Shown here piece after piece: positions 12,449 to 23,903 of a DNA stretch of 64,000 nucleotides (the first letter of the stretch is position 1; every line of letters begins with the position of its first letter). The position numbers and the translations under genes were made by a program. The DNA is from Camillea tinctor (Eukaryota > Ascomycota > Sordariomycetes > Xylariales > Xylariaceae): the NCBI GenBank assembly GCA_022578605.1, contig MU394071.1:551588-615587 (forward strand), read 5' to 3'. Under the pieces are notes generated by a model that was not told the origin of the DNA, searched no databases, and saw nothing but the letters and a program-made list of their open reading frames with translations.

Positions 12449-14647
12449 GGTTGATAATGAGACGCCTTACACGAGAGAGGTGGTAGACGGCGAGGACGTC
12501 TCAGCCATGGTTATCGAGATAGAAAGGGGGGGAAGGGGAAAAAGACACGAGATCCCAAGCGAGCTCAGTCGACTCACGTATATATAAGTCAATGATCAGG
12601 GCTATCGACAGGGCTCCGTCTACGGGCATCCCAAGCTGCGGCCCGGGGACCAACAGCTTGGGATCGACAGCACGCTAAGCCAGGCCAATCATTCCCCTCC
12701 GCTACCCCTCCTCCCGCAGCCAGTCTAGACCCCGTCGTGGTGTGCTCGCAAATGCAACCACTTTGTTGATAAACAGGCGATTTAGTCTGCGTTCGTCCAA
12801 GTGCGAATGCAAGGCCTGTGTCAGAGCCCCCTCCGTTACCATAAGCAGGATTACTGAGAGAAACATGACTGAACCGACCTACCAGAGAAACCCAACCCAA
12901 CAGACTAATGCAACGCAGAGCAAGAGGACCCGTCATCTTGGGACGATAGAAAAAGCTAATTGGCGAATGAGCCGCCGGCATTTTGTAAGTCGGCACCGTT
13001 GGCGGGCACTTCGTGGGTCTGGTCCTCCCCCATCTTAGTGATGTATACCAACCAGGTGCCCAACGGACCGGGTCGGCATGCAGTAAGATGGGTTGGTTCT
13101 ATATACTATACTAAAAGCTATTACGTCAACTTTGCATCTTTTTTTTTCCTTCCTAGGGTTTCTATACACCGAATTTTGGCGCTTTAGAAGTTTAGAAAGG
13201 CGCTAGAAACAACTGTTCTTATCTATAGGTAGTAAGTAAGTCGTCTCCTTATGACTCGTGAGGAGTTGTAAGTGGAGAGGGTTTCCTTTTCCCGGTGCTA
13301 ATGTCGAGCGATACACGTGTCTGTTCCGTATCATCTGCATGAGAACAATCCTAGTATTATCACTTTTTTTGTCGTTGTTTCTCCTCTGAGCCTGTCAGGA
13401 CTGGTTCGGGATATCCCCCAAAGAAGGAATCCCAGTTAATCAGGATTTTTTTTTCCTTTGCGTGCAGTCCCGCGGGAAAGAACCAAAAGAAACAACAGTC
13501 TGGAACATCTATTGAACCTAGCCAATAGGATTTCGGTAATGGCCTGCTGTTTTGTTGCAAGACAGTCTCGAAATAGATACCTGCATACATAAATACTTAG
13601 GTAGGCAGTCAAAGAAAGAAGCAGCAAGAACTCGACGGGCATGGTGCTTTGTTCTAGTAATGGGACGGAGATCATGACGATAACCAAAAACCCATCCAGT
13701 ATAGTATAGTCCCCGACCCACATAAATATATTGGATCGTACTTAAGTCTTGCATACCCTATAGCCAAGGATTGAGCCCGTCAACCTATGGAGGAGTATAC
13801 TAGGAAAAGTTGATCCGATCCCGGGATTTTTCTCGCAGTTTCTTGCCCAGTTTATAGTGTAGGACAATATGTACCGATTATTTGTCTGTTTCTTTCATTT
13901 CTTACCCTTTTTGGGCCTTCTTCTCACATTCCTTTATAGAAATGATATAGATCTTCCTCATTGGGAAGACATGAAGTCAAAATAAAATTCAACGTGGAAT
14001 TAATACTTGCTTTTTGGGGAGACCTTCTCTTTTTTAGTCTGTGTGGCTTTTATGGGAAAGCCCTAACCTTTTAGGTATGTACATGTATTCACCGCAACTT
14101 TGCTGCATAGAGAGTAGATAGACGTTAAGAGATGGATGAGGGGGGCAGTGGGCAGTGGATCTCACTAACCTAAGATTTTAAGCTAGTATAGGAATGAAGA
14201 ATCCACACACTGCACGATGTTTCACACATATCTCAATGAGAATTGCTAAGGACGAAATCACTTTCGCTAGTAACCTATATAGGACAAATATAACCTAGAT
14301 GGATAGTGTAAAATAAGTTTGAAAATAAAACCAATGAATTAAGAGGTGTGGGAAAGGGCGGAAGTAGAGAGAATACACAGAAATTCACGAAGGGGAGGGA
14401 GAAGGAGAGAGGGAAACCAGTAGATAGATATTGCCGAAACCCCTTATCAAGCGGTCATAACAAAGCATAGCTAGCTTGTATGGTATGCAATTTGATAGGG
14501 AATTAGTTAAACTTGATGTTTTAGATAGAAGGAGGCTATTGAATCGAGACTTGTGTAGGTTGTGTAGTATGGCTGCAATGGTAGATCATACATCTTGACA
14601 TAGAGTCAACATATATTTTTATGTCTCAACAGACAATATTTCACATG
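12449..14647. other. Intergenic; nothing supported
   Basis: After the P450 promoter (TATA-like tract at 12579-12588) the sequence is AT-rich with no gene-like frame up to the inverted-repeat element. Confidence 0.5.
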
Positions 14648-15677
14648 TACACTCGTTTCGAAACAATAAGTCGCCCCCCACATTTTTTTTACTCACACAC
14701 ACACAGTTTTTTGAATCAACTTCATTTTCATTGATTTTCATTATTTTTAATAATAACTTAACAACAATACATCTGTACGTAATAATCCATATATTAAAAT
14801 AAAGCTCTTTTAGTTACGAATTTAATGATGTAATTTTCTTTTAACTAGCTTAAAGATTGATTAAAATATAAGCGGTTATTAGCAATATTAGCAAAAATAA
14901 CGAAGCTATATATTGGTAATGTTAGCAATGTAAGTAATGTAAGTGATGTTGGCGATGTTAATGATGTTGGCGATGTTAATGATGTTGGCGATGTTAATGA
15001 TGTTAATGATGTTGATGTAAGTGATGTTGGCGATGTTGGCGATGTTGATGTAAGTGATGTTAGCGATGATGATGTTGGCGATGTTGATATAAGTGATGTT
15101 AGCGATGTTGGCGATGTTGGCGATGTTGATATAAGTGATGTTAGCGATGTTGGCGATGTTGGCGATGTTGATGATGTTGATAATGTTGGCGATGTTGATG
15201 TAAGTGATGTAAGTGATGTAAGTGATGTTAATGATGTTGATGATGTTGGCAATGCTAGTAATGTTGATGTAAGTGATGTAAGTGATGTAAGTGATGTTAG
15301 CGATAATGATGTTAGCGATGTTGATGTAAGTGATGTTAGCGATGTTGGCGATGTTGATGATGTTAATGATGTTGATGTAAGTGATAATGGCGATGTTAGC
15401 AAGGTTAGCGGGGTTAGCAATGTAAAGTTGGCAAAAAAAAAGAATTAAAGTGTATATATCTTAATGAATTTTTAAGCTAGTTCAAAAAGAATTACATCAT
15501 TAAATTTGCAATAAAAAGAGCTTTATTTTAATATCTATTTTATTATGTATAGACGTATTATTCTTACGTTATTAATGCTTTTATTAAAAATGAGCAAAAG
15601 TGAAGTTGATTTAAAAAGTGTGTGTGTGTGAGTAAAAAAAAATGTGGGGGGCGACTTATTGTTTCGAAACGAGTGTA
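14648..15677. mobile_element. Non-autonomous terminal-inverted-repeat element
   Basis: The ends are inverted copies of each other. The left arm runs from about 14648 to 14875 and the right arm from 15440 to 15677. The outer 60 or so bases are nearly identical (TACACTCGTTTCGAAACAAT, then a C-run and a CA-rich run), and the inner parts are diverged but alignable, sharing for example AAAATAAAGCTCTTT and TTTAATGATGTAATT. Both ends carry TA, as expected for a Tc1/mariner-type TA duplication. No transposase frame exists; the interior is a nonamer minisatellite. The element is about 1.03 kb. Family assignment is inference from the TA ends. Confidence 0.75.
14885..15425. repeat. GATGTTNNN nonamer minisatellite inside the TIR element
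   Basis: About 60 imperfect copies of a 9-base unit run through the element. The first six bases are mostly GATGTT (or GATGTA) and the last three vary among GGC, AAT, GAT, AGT and AGC. The long Thr/Ser/Leu/Pro frame on the minus strand is a by-product of this repeat. A related array lies at 60187-60590. Confidence 0.9.
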
Positions 15678-16555
15678 GTTGCCATAGAGGCTGTCGGATG
15701 TCACGTGTTATGCAGGAGCGGAAAAGGGGCACATTGCCGGCGCTTGAAGGTGGATTGATGCAAATGATCTCGAACTCGACGGCACTCTGGCGGTTCGCCA
15801 CAGGGAAGAATCACAGGCCAAATCAGATCACCAATGCCATCAAAACGAAGAAAACATTGGGGATTAATAGAGGAGATATTATGCTATACTCAGGCATTGC
15901 ACAGAGAAAGTTTTACTAATAACATCCGGGAGGGTGTCTAGTCGAGATGGCTATGGCGACTAAAATCCCAATTCGGTAGAGATGCAAAACATCATTGCCG
16001 TGACCCTAGCCGTTCACTTGGGAGCAAAGCTGAAAAAACAAGCTTATTGCACATAATAAGTTCAGTTGAATGGCTGTAAGGGAGTGTTCTTCGAGACGAA
16101 ATGCCCTGGCCCCCCATGGCATTGTTGCTCAGCTGCGCCGGCGATCTACAGCGATGACCAGCTATTTCCCCACAATTCCATCCAAGCCACAAGTTGAAAG
16201 GAGAGCCAATCAGAGACCAAGCCCCTGGTTGTGGTTTCGAGAGACAAGCTTTGTGGACTAATCATCTCACAAGGGTCATTTGACTATAGCCAATCACCAA
16301 GCTTTGTTTACTTGCCTCAACTTACAATTCAAACAAAGACTTCGGCTCGATGTTTCTACCGGCGTCTAGACAGGGACAAAAAATTGCAACGAATGGCTAG
16401 ACAAGGACCCTTTAAGTCAAACTCTATTGTTTCCCTGTGATTATCATTAACATGTGGGGGCAGGTGTTTATGGTTGCCCCTTTGTTTGAAACAATAGCCC
16501 TTGAGGCCTTTGTGTCTCCTTTTTGGGCATGTGTGATCACTGTGATGCTCGGAAG
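15678..16555. other. Intergenic; AA11 upstream region
   Basis: No gene-like frame was seen. This is upstream DNA of the AA11 gene. Confidence 0.5.
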
Positions 16556-16570
16556 TCTATAAGAAGAGCA
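16556..16570 (+). promoter_or_regulatory. TATA-centred core promoter of the AA11 gene
   Basis: TCTATAAGAAGAGCA lies about 205-220 bases upstream of the AA11 start codon. It is identical to the element upstream of the Egh16-like gene. Confidence 0.5.
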
Positions 16571-16774
16571 GTTCTCTTGAGTTGCCAAGATGTATTCTTC
16601 CCAAACCATCACCAACAAGCTCATCAGCACCAACTATTTCCTGTTCATACATCAATAGAGAGTCTGGAACTCGATTATCTGTACTTTATAACGAAACTAA
16701 TATACCCACGACAACAATATCAAGAACAAAAATACACATAAAACTTTACTCCCATCAGAACATCTACAGGCAAG

Positions 16775-17938
16775 ATGCAGACGCGCTTCTACACAACCGC
16801 CGCCGCCTTGGCGGCTCTCTTTTCCATGGCCAACGCACACATGATAATGGCAACCCCGAAGCCGTACAGTGCCGATGAGCTCGACAACAGCCCGCTGACC
16901 GGTACCAACTACCCCTGCAAAGTCAAGGGCGACCCGGCCACTTTCTACGCGCGGAAGGACGTCACCACGATGGCGATCGGGCAGACACAGACCCTATCAT
17001 TCAAGGGTAGCGCCGTGCACGGAGGAGGCTCATGCCAACTCGCTATTAGCAAGGACCTGCAGCCATCGGCCTCGACGTCCTGGCAAGTCATCATGAGCAT
17101 CGAGGGTGGGTGCCCTAGCAAATCGGGGTCAGGCCCAGACACATACGACTTCACGATCCCGGACGGGGTGGAGCCGGGCGACTACAGTTTCGCCTGGACC
17201 TGGCAGTCGAAGCTCGCCGGGCAGCCGGAGTACTACATGAACTGCGCGGCGATCACGGTCACGGGCGGCAGCGCCAAGCGCTCCGCGGGGAACGAGACCA
17301 TGGAGCTGTACGCGCGCGCCGACGCGCTGCCCGAGCTCTGGGTCGGCAACCTGGCCGGCATCAACGAAGGATGCAAGGCCACCGAGGACGCCGTGTATCC
17401 TAACCCCGGCACCAACGTCGTGCGCCCCGGCACCAACAGCAAGTTCACCCCCACCGTCGGCACGAACTGCGTCCCCCAGGGCGCGACCGAAAACGTCGGC
17501 TCGGGCTCGGGCTCGGACTCTGGTTCCGATTCCGGCTCCGCCCCTTCCAGCGCCGCATCCTCCTCCGCCGCCGCCGCGTCCCCAACCAGCTTCGTGACCA
17601 GCACCACGTCCGCGGCACCGGCCGCAACCTCGGCCGCGCCGGCGACCTCGGCCTCGAGCGCGCCGGCCGGCGGATCGAGCAGCACTCCTTCGACGGGAGG
17701 CGGGCTCTCGGGCGCGTGCACGGAGGAGGGCACGTTCAACTGCGTGGGCGGGACGAACTACCAGCAGTGCGCGTCGGGGGCGTGGACGGCGCTGATGCCG
17801 ATGCCGGCGACGACCAAGTGCCAGGAGGGCAAGTCGATGACGCTGTGGGGGCGGTCGATGAACCCGGCCGACGCCGCGGCCCTGGACAAGAGCAAGAAGA
17901 GCTTTATCAGCCTGCGTCGTCGGGGGGTTGCTGCTTAA
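16775..17938 (+). CDS. AA11 lytic polysaccharide monooxygenase with C-terminal module
   Basis: Single exon, 387 residues. The signal peptide is residues 1-21 and ends Asn-Ala, so the mature protein begins His22-Met-Ile-Met, the N-terminal copper-binding histidine typical of LPMOs; this start resembles AA11. The second histidine-brace residue fits His82 in SAVHGGGSC. An axial tyrosine candidate is Tyr153 or Tyr154 in EYYMNCA. Cysteines are spaced as in a secreted fold. A Ser/Ala/Thr/Pro-rich linker spans about 235-310. It leads to a Cys-containing C-terminal module (CTEEGTFNCVGG through TTKC) that resembles the chitin-binding X278 type. AA11 enzymes oxidatively cleave chitin outside the cell with copper; the substrate here is inference from the family. 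The coding region is GC-rich. Confidence 0.88.
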   Translation: MQTRFYTTAAALAALFSMANAHMIMATPKPYSADELDNSPLTGTNYPCKVKGDPATFYARKDVTTMAIGQTQTLSFKGSAVHGGGSCQLAISKDLQPSASTSWQVIMSIEGGCPSKSGSGPDTYDFTIPDGVEPGDYSFAWTWQSKLAGQPEYYMNCAAITVTGGSAKRSAGNETMELYARADALPELWVGNLAGINEGCKATEDAVYPNPGTNVVRPGTNSKFTPTVGTNCVPQGATENVGSGSGSDSGSDSGSAPSSAASSSAAAASPTSFVTSTTSAAPAATSAAPATSASSAPAGGSSSTPSTGGGLSGACTEEGTFNCVGGTNYQQCASGAWTALMPMPATTKCQEGKSMTLWGRSMNPADAAALDKSKKSFISLRRRGVAA

Positions 17939-18937
17939 ACGAACGAAAGTAGCTTTTTGGGGGGATGATGATTGAGAGAAGAGAAGAGAAGAGAAGAGAA
18001 ATTGTACATATGATCGTGAAGATGGAACAGACCTGAGTGATGACTGGATTCTGAAGCTCGGGGGAAAAAACTGTTCTTGTATATAGAAAATCCCCTTGTA
18101 TTTTTTCTCGTTTTCTTTGCTCCCACAGCACACACATCAAATATTTCCCTTTTCTGTACATAGATACCCCTATCTTATCCTATCCTTGCAGAGCAAATAT
18201 ATTTCATCTGTGTAAAACCTTTTTGTTCTAGATTGTGAATTCATTAAGAAATTGAAATGAAATGAGGAAGCATAGTAGCAACGTGGAAATTTACTAAAGG
18301 ACCTGCTTAATCATGTGTAATTATTATCACATTTTGATATAACTAATGGAATAGATAGTACTACTTACAGAGATCTCAAAATATCTCTTTTTCTTTTTCT
18401 GCATCTCGTCTTATATCGATGTCATATCTGAATAGGGAAACAGGGGCGGCCGATAAAGGGTGATGGACGATCTGACAACTTCCCTGTCAGCATCATGACG
18501 AGGAATAGTATTCAGGACGTGCACTTGAAGCTAAGTTATACAGTGAGCTCTGGGGGGGATCATATATTTAAATTCCTTCGAGTGCAAGCTTGTTCGTCTA
18601 CGTATATAAGACTTGGCCCAGTGGCCAATCAATTTTATCCTCTTCACGAATTTAGACAGGCAGGAGTTCTCCTAGGAAATCATTACTCAAGGAATATTTT
18701 GCTGTTTCTGGTATAATCATGAATGGTTAATCTAGCCCGCAATCCAAGGCCTAAGGTCTATTCTTACAGTGTATTTGGCTTACACCTTTTTCCTTTCTCT
18801 TCACTGGCACACTTCCGTCGTAAAAGGAATATTTATACTTATTAAAACCTATGTTGGCCTACAACTAACTACACCAACGAGAACCGCCCAATCCCACATA
18901 CCTAATCCACGCAACCACCTCTCAAGAGCAAACCCCC
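17939..18937. other. Intergenic between convergent genes
   Basis: Shared 3' flanks of the AA11 gene and the aspartic protease. A GAGAA pentamer repeat lies at about 17977-18001. No gene was supported. Confidence 0.5.
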
Positions 18938-20476
18938 CTAAACCTTCACCTCCGCCCACCCGATCTTGCGATCCACCCCATTCCAAACCGTATAATACGC
19001 CTTCAGCAGCGGCGATCCGAGGACCCAGAAATTATTGATGCCGTCCTTTATGGCCTTGTTGTTGAACACGGCCTGGCAGATGCCCGGCATGCCGGGGTAC
19101 TCGCCGAGGTTGAAGGCGCTGCGCGGCAACGTGACGCTGACCGAGTTTCTACCGTCGCCCAGTATGAAGGTGAAGTCCGTGGCGACGCGGTCGATCTCGG
19201 CGCAGGGCGCACCCTAGGCACCCGCCGGGTCGATCTGCCGGATCTGCGGCGAGAGGGCGGCGTAGATGGCGCGGGCGGTGGCGTGGTCGGGCGTCTGGAT
19301 GAAGGCCGTGCCGGTGTCGAGGACGGCGTAGGTGTGGGGCTGGGAGCGGGAGTGGGAGGGAGGATGGTGAGGGAGGTGATGAGGACGCCAAGAATCGTGA
19401 AGACCGTGGGGGGGATATGGACGGTGGGGAGAATGTGGAGGGCCGGGGCGGGAAGAGGATGCGGCAGAGGGTTGAAAAAGACTGCCGTTGATGTATAGCG
19501 CCGTTTGCTCTAACGCCCAGTCGTCGCTGTACAGGGGGTTGTCGGTTAGGGGGACGAACGATATATTGCCAGTGAACTTGGTCGGGTCGACGCCGCCGAG
19601 GGTGACCTGAGACCCGCTACGGGCCAGGTACAGCGAGAACACGGGTTCGTCGAATTTCTCCAACTCCCAGAGGTTCCAGAAGAGGTTGGTTTGGTCACGC
19701 TCATCTTCATTGAAAGGGCTGATACCGAGGATACTATCGACGGGCCCGTAAGCGAAGCAGGGCGGGTATTTGTTGCAATACAGAAACTCCTGGCTCTGGG
19801 AGAGGAGTTCGGGGCTGAAACCAATCGTGTCGAAGGCGGTGATACCACCGATTGACTCTGGCTCAAGGAAAGGGATCGGAGAAAGTCCTGTGCTGTACTC
19901 CAACGGCTTTTCGCCCCCATTAAGGGGCACAAAGCTGCGCGAATCGGCTTCTTTGAACAGCGTGTGGTTTCCACAGGTGGTGCAGTTGATGCCGGGGATC
20001 ACGAGATCGGACGATCCCGTATCCCAGAGGACGGTGCTGTGTGACCATCCGTGTTAGCTAGGTATTAGAGTGATGGTTTATCTATAACATAAACAGATAG
20101 ACAGGTAAGTTTCTCTTGGTCTCAACGTACAATTTCTGTGGCGGGCGCCCAACGAAGATGTCAATGTACCACTACGAAGTTATCCACCCCTTTGTCAGTA
20201 CTTGAGCTCTAGTAAATGCCGTTGTACTTAGCCTTGATCCCACCGTACCTGGTTATCGGTCCTGTCAACCCAGTCTGTCAAGCCGATATTGCTTGTTTTG
20301 GAGTGGACTCGCCAATGGGGATGATGAGACCACGGGAGCTGCCATTTATCATTGCCCGTGGTGTTGGACTTGGATGTGACAGCTCGGGTCGCTAGCGGGA
20401 TGGTCCAGCTGTGGCCAGCAACTAAATCGGTAGCTAAGGATACGACAACAACGAAGAAACGAGTGTCAGGCCACAT
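18938..20476 (-). pseudogene. Pepsin-like (A1) aspartic protease with one in-frame stop
   Basis: Exons 20476-20249, 20171-20131 and 20036 onward join in frame. They encode a signal-type N-terminus, YIDIFVGRPPQKF, the first catalytic loop VLWDTGSSDLVIPG (Asp95) and the second loop VLDTGTAF (Asp330). The frame then meets TAG at 19214-19216 (codon 364) and continues in the same frame through CAEIDRVATDFTF and FWVLGSPLLKAYYTVWN, the usual A1 C-terminus, to a stop at 18938 (455 residues if read through). TGG is a likely ancestor of the TAG. A Pro/His/Ser-rich stretch of about 48 residues just before the second catalytic loop is atypical and could be an unrecognised intron or expansion; no simple GT-AG intron removing it keeps the frame. 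A sequencing error at the stop is possible. Confidence 0.65.
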
Positions 20477-23400
20477 CTTTGCTTGGTGGTTTCAGCTATT
20501 GATATCAAACTGAAGATAATGTGTAGCTAAAGATGGTATCCTTTGAAGTGAATGGTTTAAGACCTGCTTGAGCTGGGACAAGGCAGAATGTGAAATATAA
20601 ATAATGTTTCCCTGGGGACAGTCTCTCTCCCCCTCTCTTTCTTTCTCTCGCCCTTTCATTTTTTTTACTCTTTCTTTCCTCCGTAACTAACTTTTGGCTT
20701 CAACAGATACGGAAGCTGTAGTGAAGAATGACTTATGTTTGAATATATGTGTTTGTAAGTCATGATTTCCTCGAGAGATATGTAGAGAAGCCATCTTGCT
20801 GAATAGGTAGTTACTATCTACCGCCCAAAGGGGTCCTATTCCTCTAGGGGGAAGTAATGAGTTGGATAGTTGAGGGGGTTAGCACTTGGACCTAATTATG
20901 AGAGTCGATGCCGAGCCAGGCTTAATTATGTATTGCTTTCGTATTTAATGTAGGATGCGTTGACGAATCCAAATTCACTGTTTACCTAAGTCAACTTTTA
21001 ATTACAAACTCAAGTTACTTACTTGTAGTAAATGGATATAATAAGGGGGGAACTTGTACTCCGGCATTGATATCGTTTCGTATACAGCTGATATCTGGAA
21101 TGAATAGAATAAATAGGGGTCAAATACAGCTAGGATATGTATGTAGTATAGGATTTTGTGGGTCGAAGTTGGTTCATAGGATTCCATCCAACAAACATTA
21201 CCTAAGTGCATACTTACTAGCATACGATATCTAGCATCACGATGTGTCAAGACTCGATTAAATAAATGAGTATAGGTACATGATCTTGTGTTCGAGTACG
21301 GGATAGAAATTGTTTCATTACGGACAATGATTTAGTCTGAGGCTGGTGAAACAAAGTTCCCAAGTCTGTCCCCCCTTAACAACTCAAAGAAAAGGAGGAA
21401 CATTGGACTAACATATAAGACAACGAGGCTGTGAAGTTTCAGAATTTCAGAGGAGAAAGGCAAGTTGCTTTCTGACGTTGTGGTGTTTAAATTGGCAACT
21501 CCACCATCAAGCTGAGTTGAACTTGGCAGTGCGGAAGGTAACAGTACAAAAAGGGCACTATACCGATTGTGGTTTAAGGCCAGGGGAGGGTCCAAGCTTA
21601 GAATTGGAAAGAGAAAAAAGAAAAAAAAAAGAAAAGAAAAAGTTCAGGTTCAGGTTCAGGTTCAGGCTGAGCTAAGGGGTCAGTGGAAGGAAGGTGTTAC
21701 AAGTACCCTAAGGGTATAAATGGGGATTCACACACAGTCCAGTAACCTAGCACATCCATCATCATTACATCTAATACATCCTTTTTTCTGGCTGTTCTGA
21801 AGGAAAGCGGGTTCGGCTCTAGGGTACGCGCCGTTGGTTCGTAGAATCCACAGTGACCCGGGGATCTCCCCATATTGGCTAACCTTAAAAAAGAATTGAT
21901 GCTAAGTATGTAACTCGATAGGTGGTCCAAACTCAAAAAGATACGCGGAAGACACGGGCCAGGCGGGCATACGAGAATATGTAGGTAGGCTAGGTACATA
22001 ACCTACCTAACTAACCTACCCTACATACTATGTAGTACCTAATAAGTAATAAGTAGCCAGCTAGCTTACTCTAGTAGGTTAGTGAACATGGGGGAGCCCG
22101 TGCTGGTGCCAGCCAGCATTTTCATGTTTCTTTCTTTTTTTTTTGACTTTTTGATGCCAATATTGATGAGCTTTGCTATCCACTCGATAGATTTGATTCA
22201 AAAAACAAAAATTATATGAATAAATGCAATAAAGAACATGTACTTTAACAACTATTGTAAAGTATCCAGACCAGACGTACATACATATATATGCATTTCA
22301 AACAGGTACCCCTTATATTAAGTAATTCAAATATATAGCGCGCGGCAAGCTGGTAGAAGGATGAGTGATCTTCGTATTGGCATTTTAGATCTGGTTGGAT
22401 TTTAGCCACTATGGATGAAGGTACATACCTAGGTAGTTACTGACATGGGGGGGAGGGGAGAGGGGGGTAGCCGTAAGGTACAGTAGATAGAACACCTTCC
22501 TTCCCCCATCTGGTGTCCTTAGTCAAGTAGTACAACAGTAGTACAGGCCTATATGGTAGGTTATGTAAGTGAAGGTAGGTACAGGCATAATGACGAAGAT
22601 GATGGTAGTGGCGTTTCAATGGTACCTAGCAAGTGGTATATGTAGCAGCAGTGGCGATGGGTATGTCACTAGGTACATGATATCAAATCAATTTAGACGG
22701 GAGCGGTAAAGTCGCACTGCATCCAGAATTTTTCGCATCCTGTTGCTGCCGGTTGCTAGGTACTACACCACACGTAGCTTGCCGTTTGTTACCCGATTAA
22801 GTCATTTGAACAGTGCCACCCCTCCCCCATCTCATCATCACATCACCCCCCATGCAACCTCGTGTGTTTGCACTGCCTCCAAATGTCTCGACACCACTAC
22901 ACAACCATCATTTCTTTTGACAACTGAGAAAGAAAAAAAGAAAACATACCGACAATAGGGATTAAGAAAGAATTAGATATCCACTTGTAATGGACAGTAG
23001 TATCTATACTCTTGATATTGTCTAGATCCTTTGAGGGTTGGTGAATATATATACGTACATGAACATAGATTACTAGGTTCCAGGTACCTTGTATTAGAAA
23101 GCCGTCGGTCCCGTCAGCAAAGCAAATCAAAAGCAGATCCAAGCAGATCACACACCTGCAGACACCTACATACACACACAACATAGCCTATCTAGGTACA
23201 TCCTAGATAGGTATATTTGGGAAGGATTTGCGGGTCCTACTCCAGGTGCCAAGACCATTTCTTCCCAAGGGATGCACAAAGAAGTAACACCCTTCTCTCT
23301 CCCCTCTCTCTCTTACACCCCCCCATATTCCCAAGATTGGACAAATCCTACAGAATACAAAAATTCTTCTTTTTTTTTACTGCTTACTCTTACTTCTCCC

Positions 23401-23820
23401 CCTTACACTTACATTGTACTCGTTAATTCACCTTTCGGACATTTTTTGTTTTGATTTTTGATTTTCTTTCTTTTTTATTCTCTGTCTCCTGTTTTTACCT
23501 TCAGTCACAGCCAAAGTGATTGTTGGAGACAGATTTCGCTCGCTTTGAATTTTACTATTGGTATTGTCATTCTTCTAACCTTGACTTATAGTCAAGAAAA
23601 TCACCCTAAATTTTAGGTACTTTTTCTATTTATTCCTCGGTCAAAAATCAGGGAAGAGGAAAGAAAAAGAAACCCGGCGCATTCGCTCAGTCACTTCACT
23701 ACAACCAACCACTTTCCACATTATTCAACACGGAAAGCCTGTTTCTATGGTCGCCCACCTTCACCACTTCGCAACCTTGTGACGTTTAGTGGAAATAGAC
23801 ATACGCAGTCTGGAACCGTG
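20477..23820. other. Intergenic; long leader region of the FLC-like gene
   Basis: No credible gene was seen. Contents include a TTCAGG hexamer repeat, purine and pyrimidine runs (for example 23280-23320 and 23370-23380) and many AGGTAGGT-type words common in this genome. The rightmost part is the promoter of the FLC-like gene. Confidence 0.45.
21642..21667. repeat. (TTCAGG)n hexamer repeat after a purine tract
   Basis: Four to five tandem copies follow an A/G-only tract of about 40 bases. Confidence 0.8.
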
Positions 23821-23834
23821 TATATAAATAAATA
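23821..23834 (+). promoter_or_regulatory. TATA box of the FLC-like gene
   Basis: TATATAAATAAATAA-like sequence about 70-80 bases upstream of the start codon at 23904. Confidence 0.45.
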
Positions 23835-23903
23835 ACATTACCTAAACCTTGGACTTGGACTACCCACAATCCACCAGCACGCCCTCGGCGGCCATCCAGC
23901 ACC

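Noticed and set aside
14845..15420. 191-codon minus-strand frame rich in Leu, Thr, Ser and Pro
   Set aside because: It is the translation of the GATGTTNNN minisatellite; a 9-base unit keeps any frame open. The similar frame at 60159-60374 is rejected for the same reason.
14885..15425. CRISPR-like array
   Set aside because: The units are contiguous 9-mers without spacers, and the genome is clearly fungal.
10205..17938. Secondary-metabolite gene cluster around the P450
   Set aside because: No synthase, transporter, tailoring enzyme or cluster regulator lies nearby, so a lone P450 does not support a cluster.
17129..18133. 334-codon minus-strand frame, Arg/Gly/Ala-rich
   Set aside because: It is antisense to the GC-rich AA11 coding region and its composition is a shadow of that gene. 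Other antisense frames over the P450 and CCA1 are shadows too.
21642..21667. Interstitial telomere repeat
   Set aside because: The unit is TTCAGG, not TTAGGG, and there are only four to five copies.
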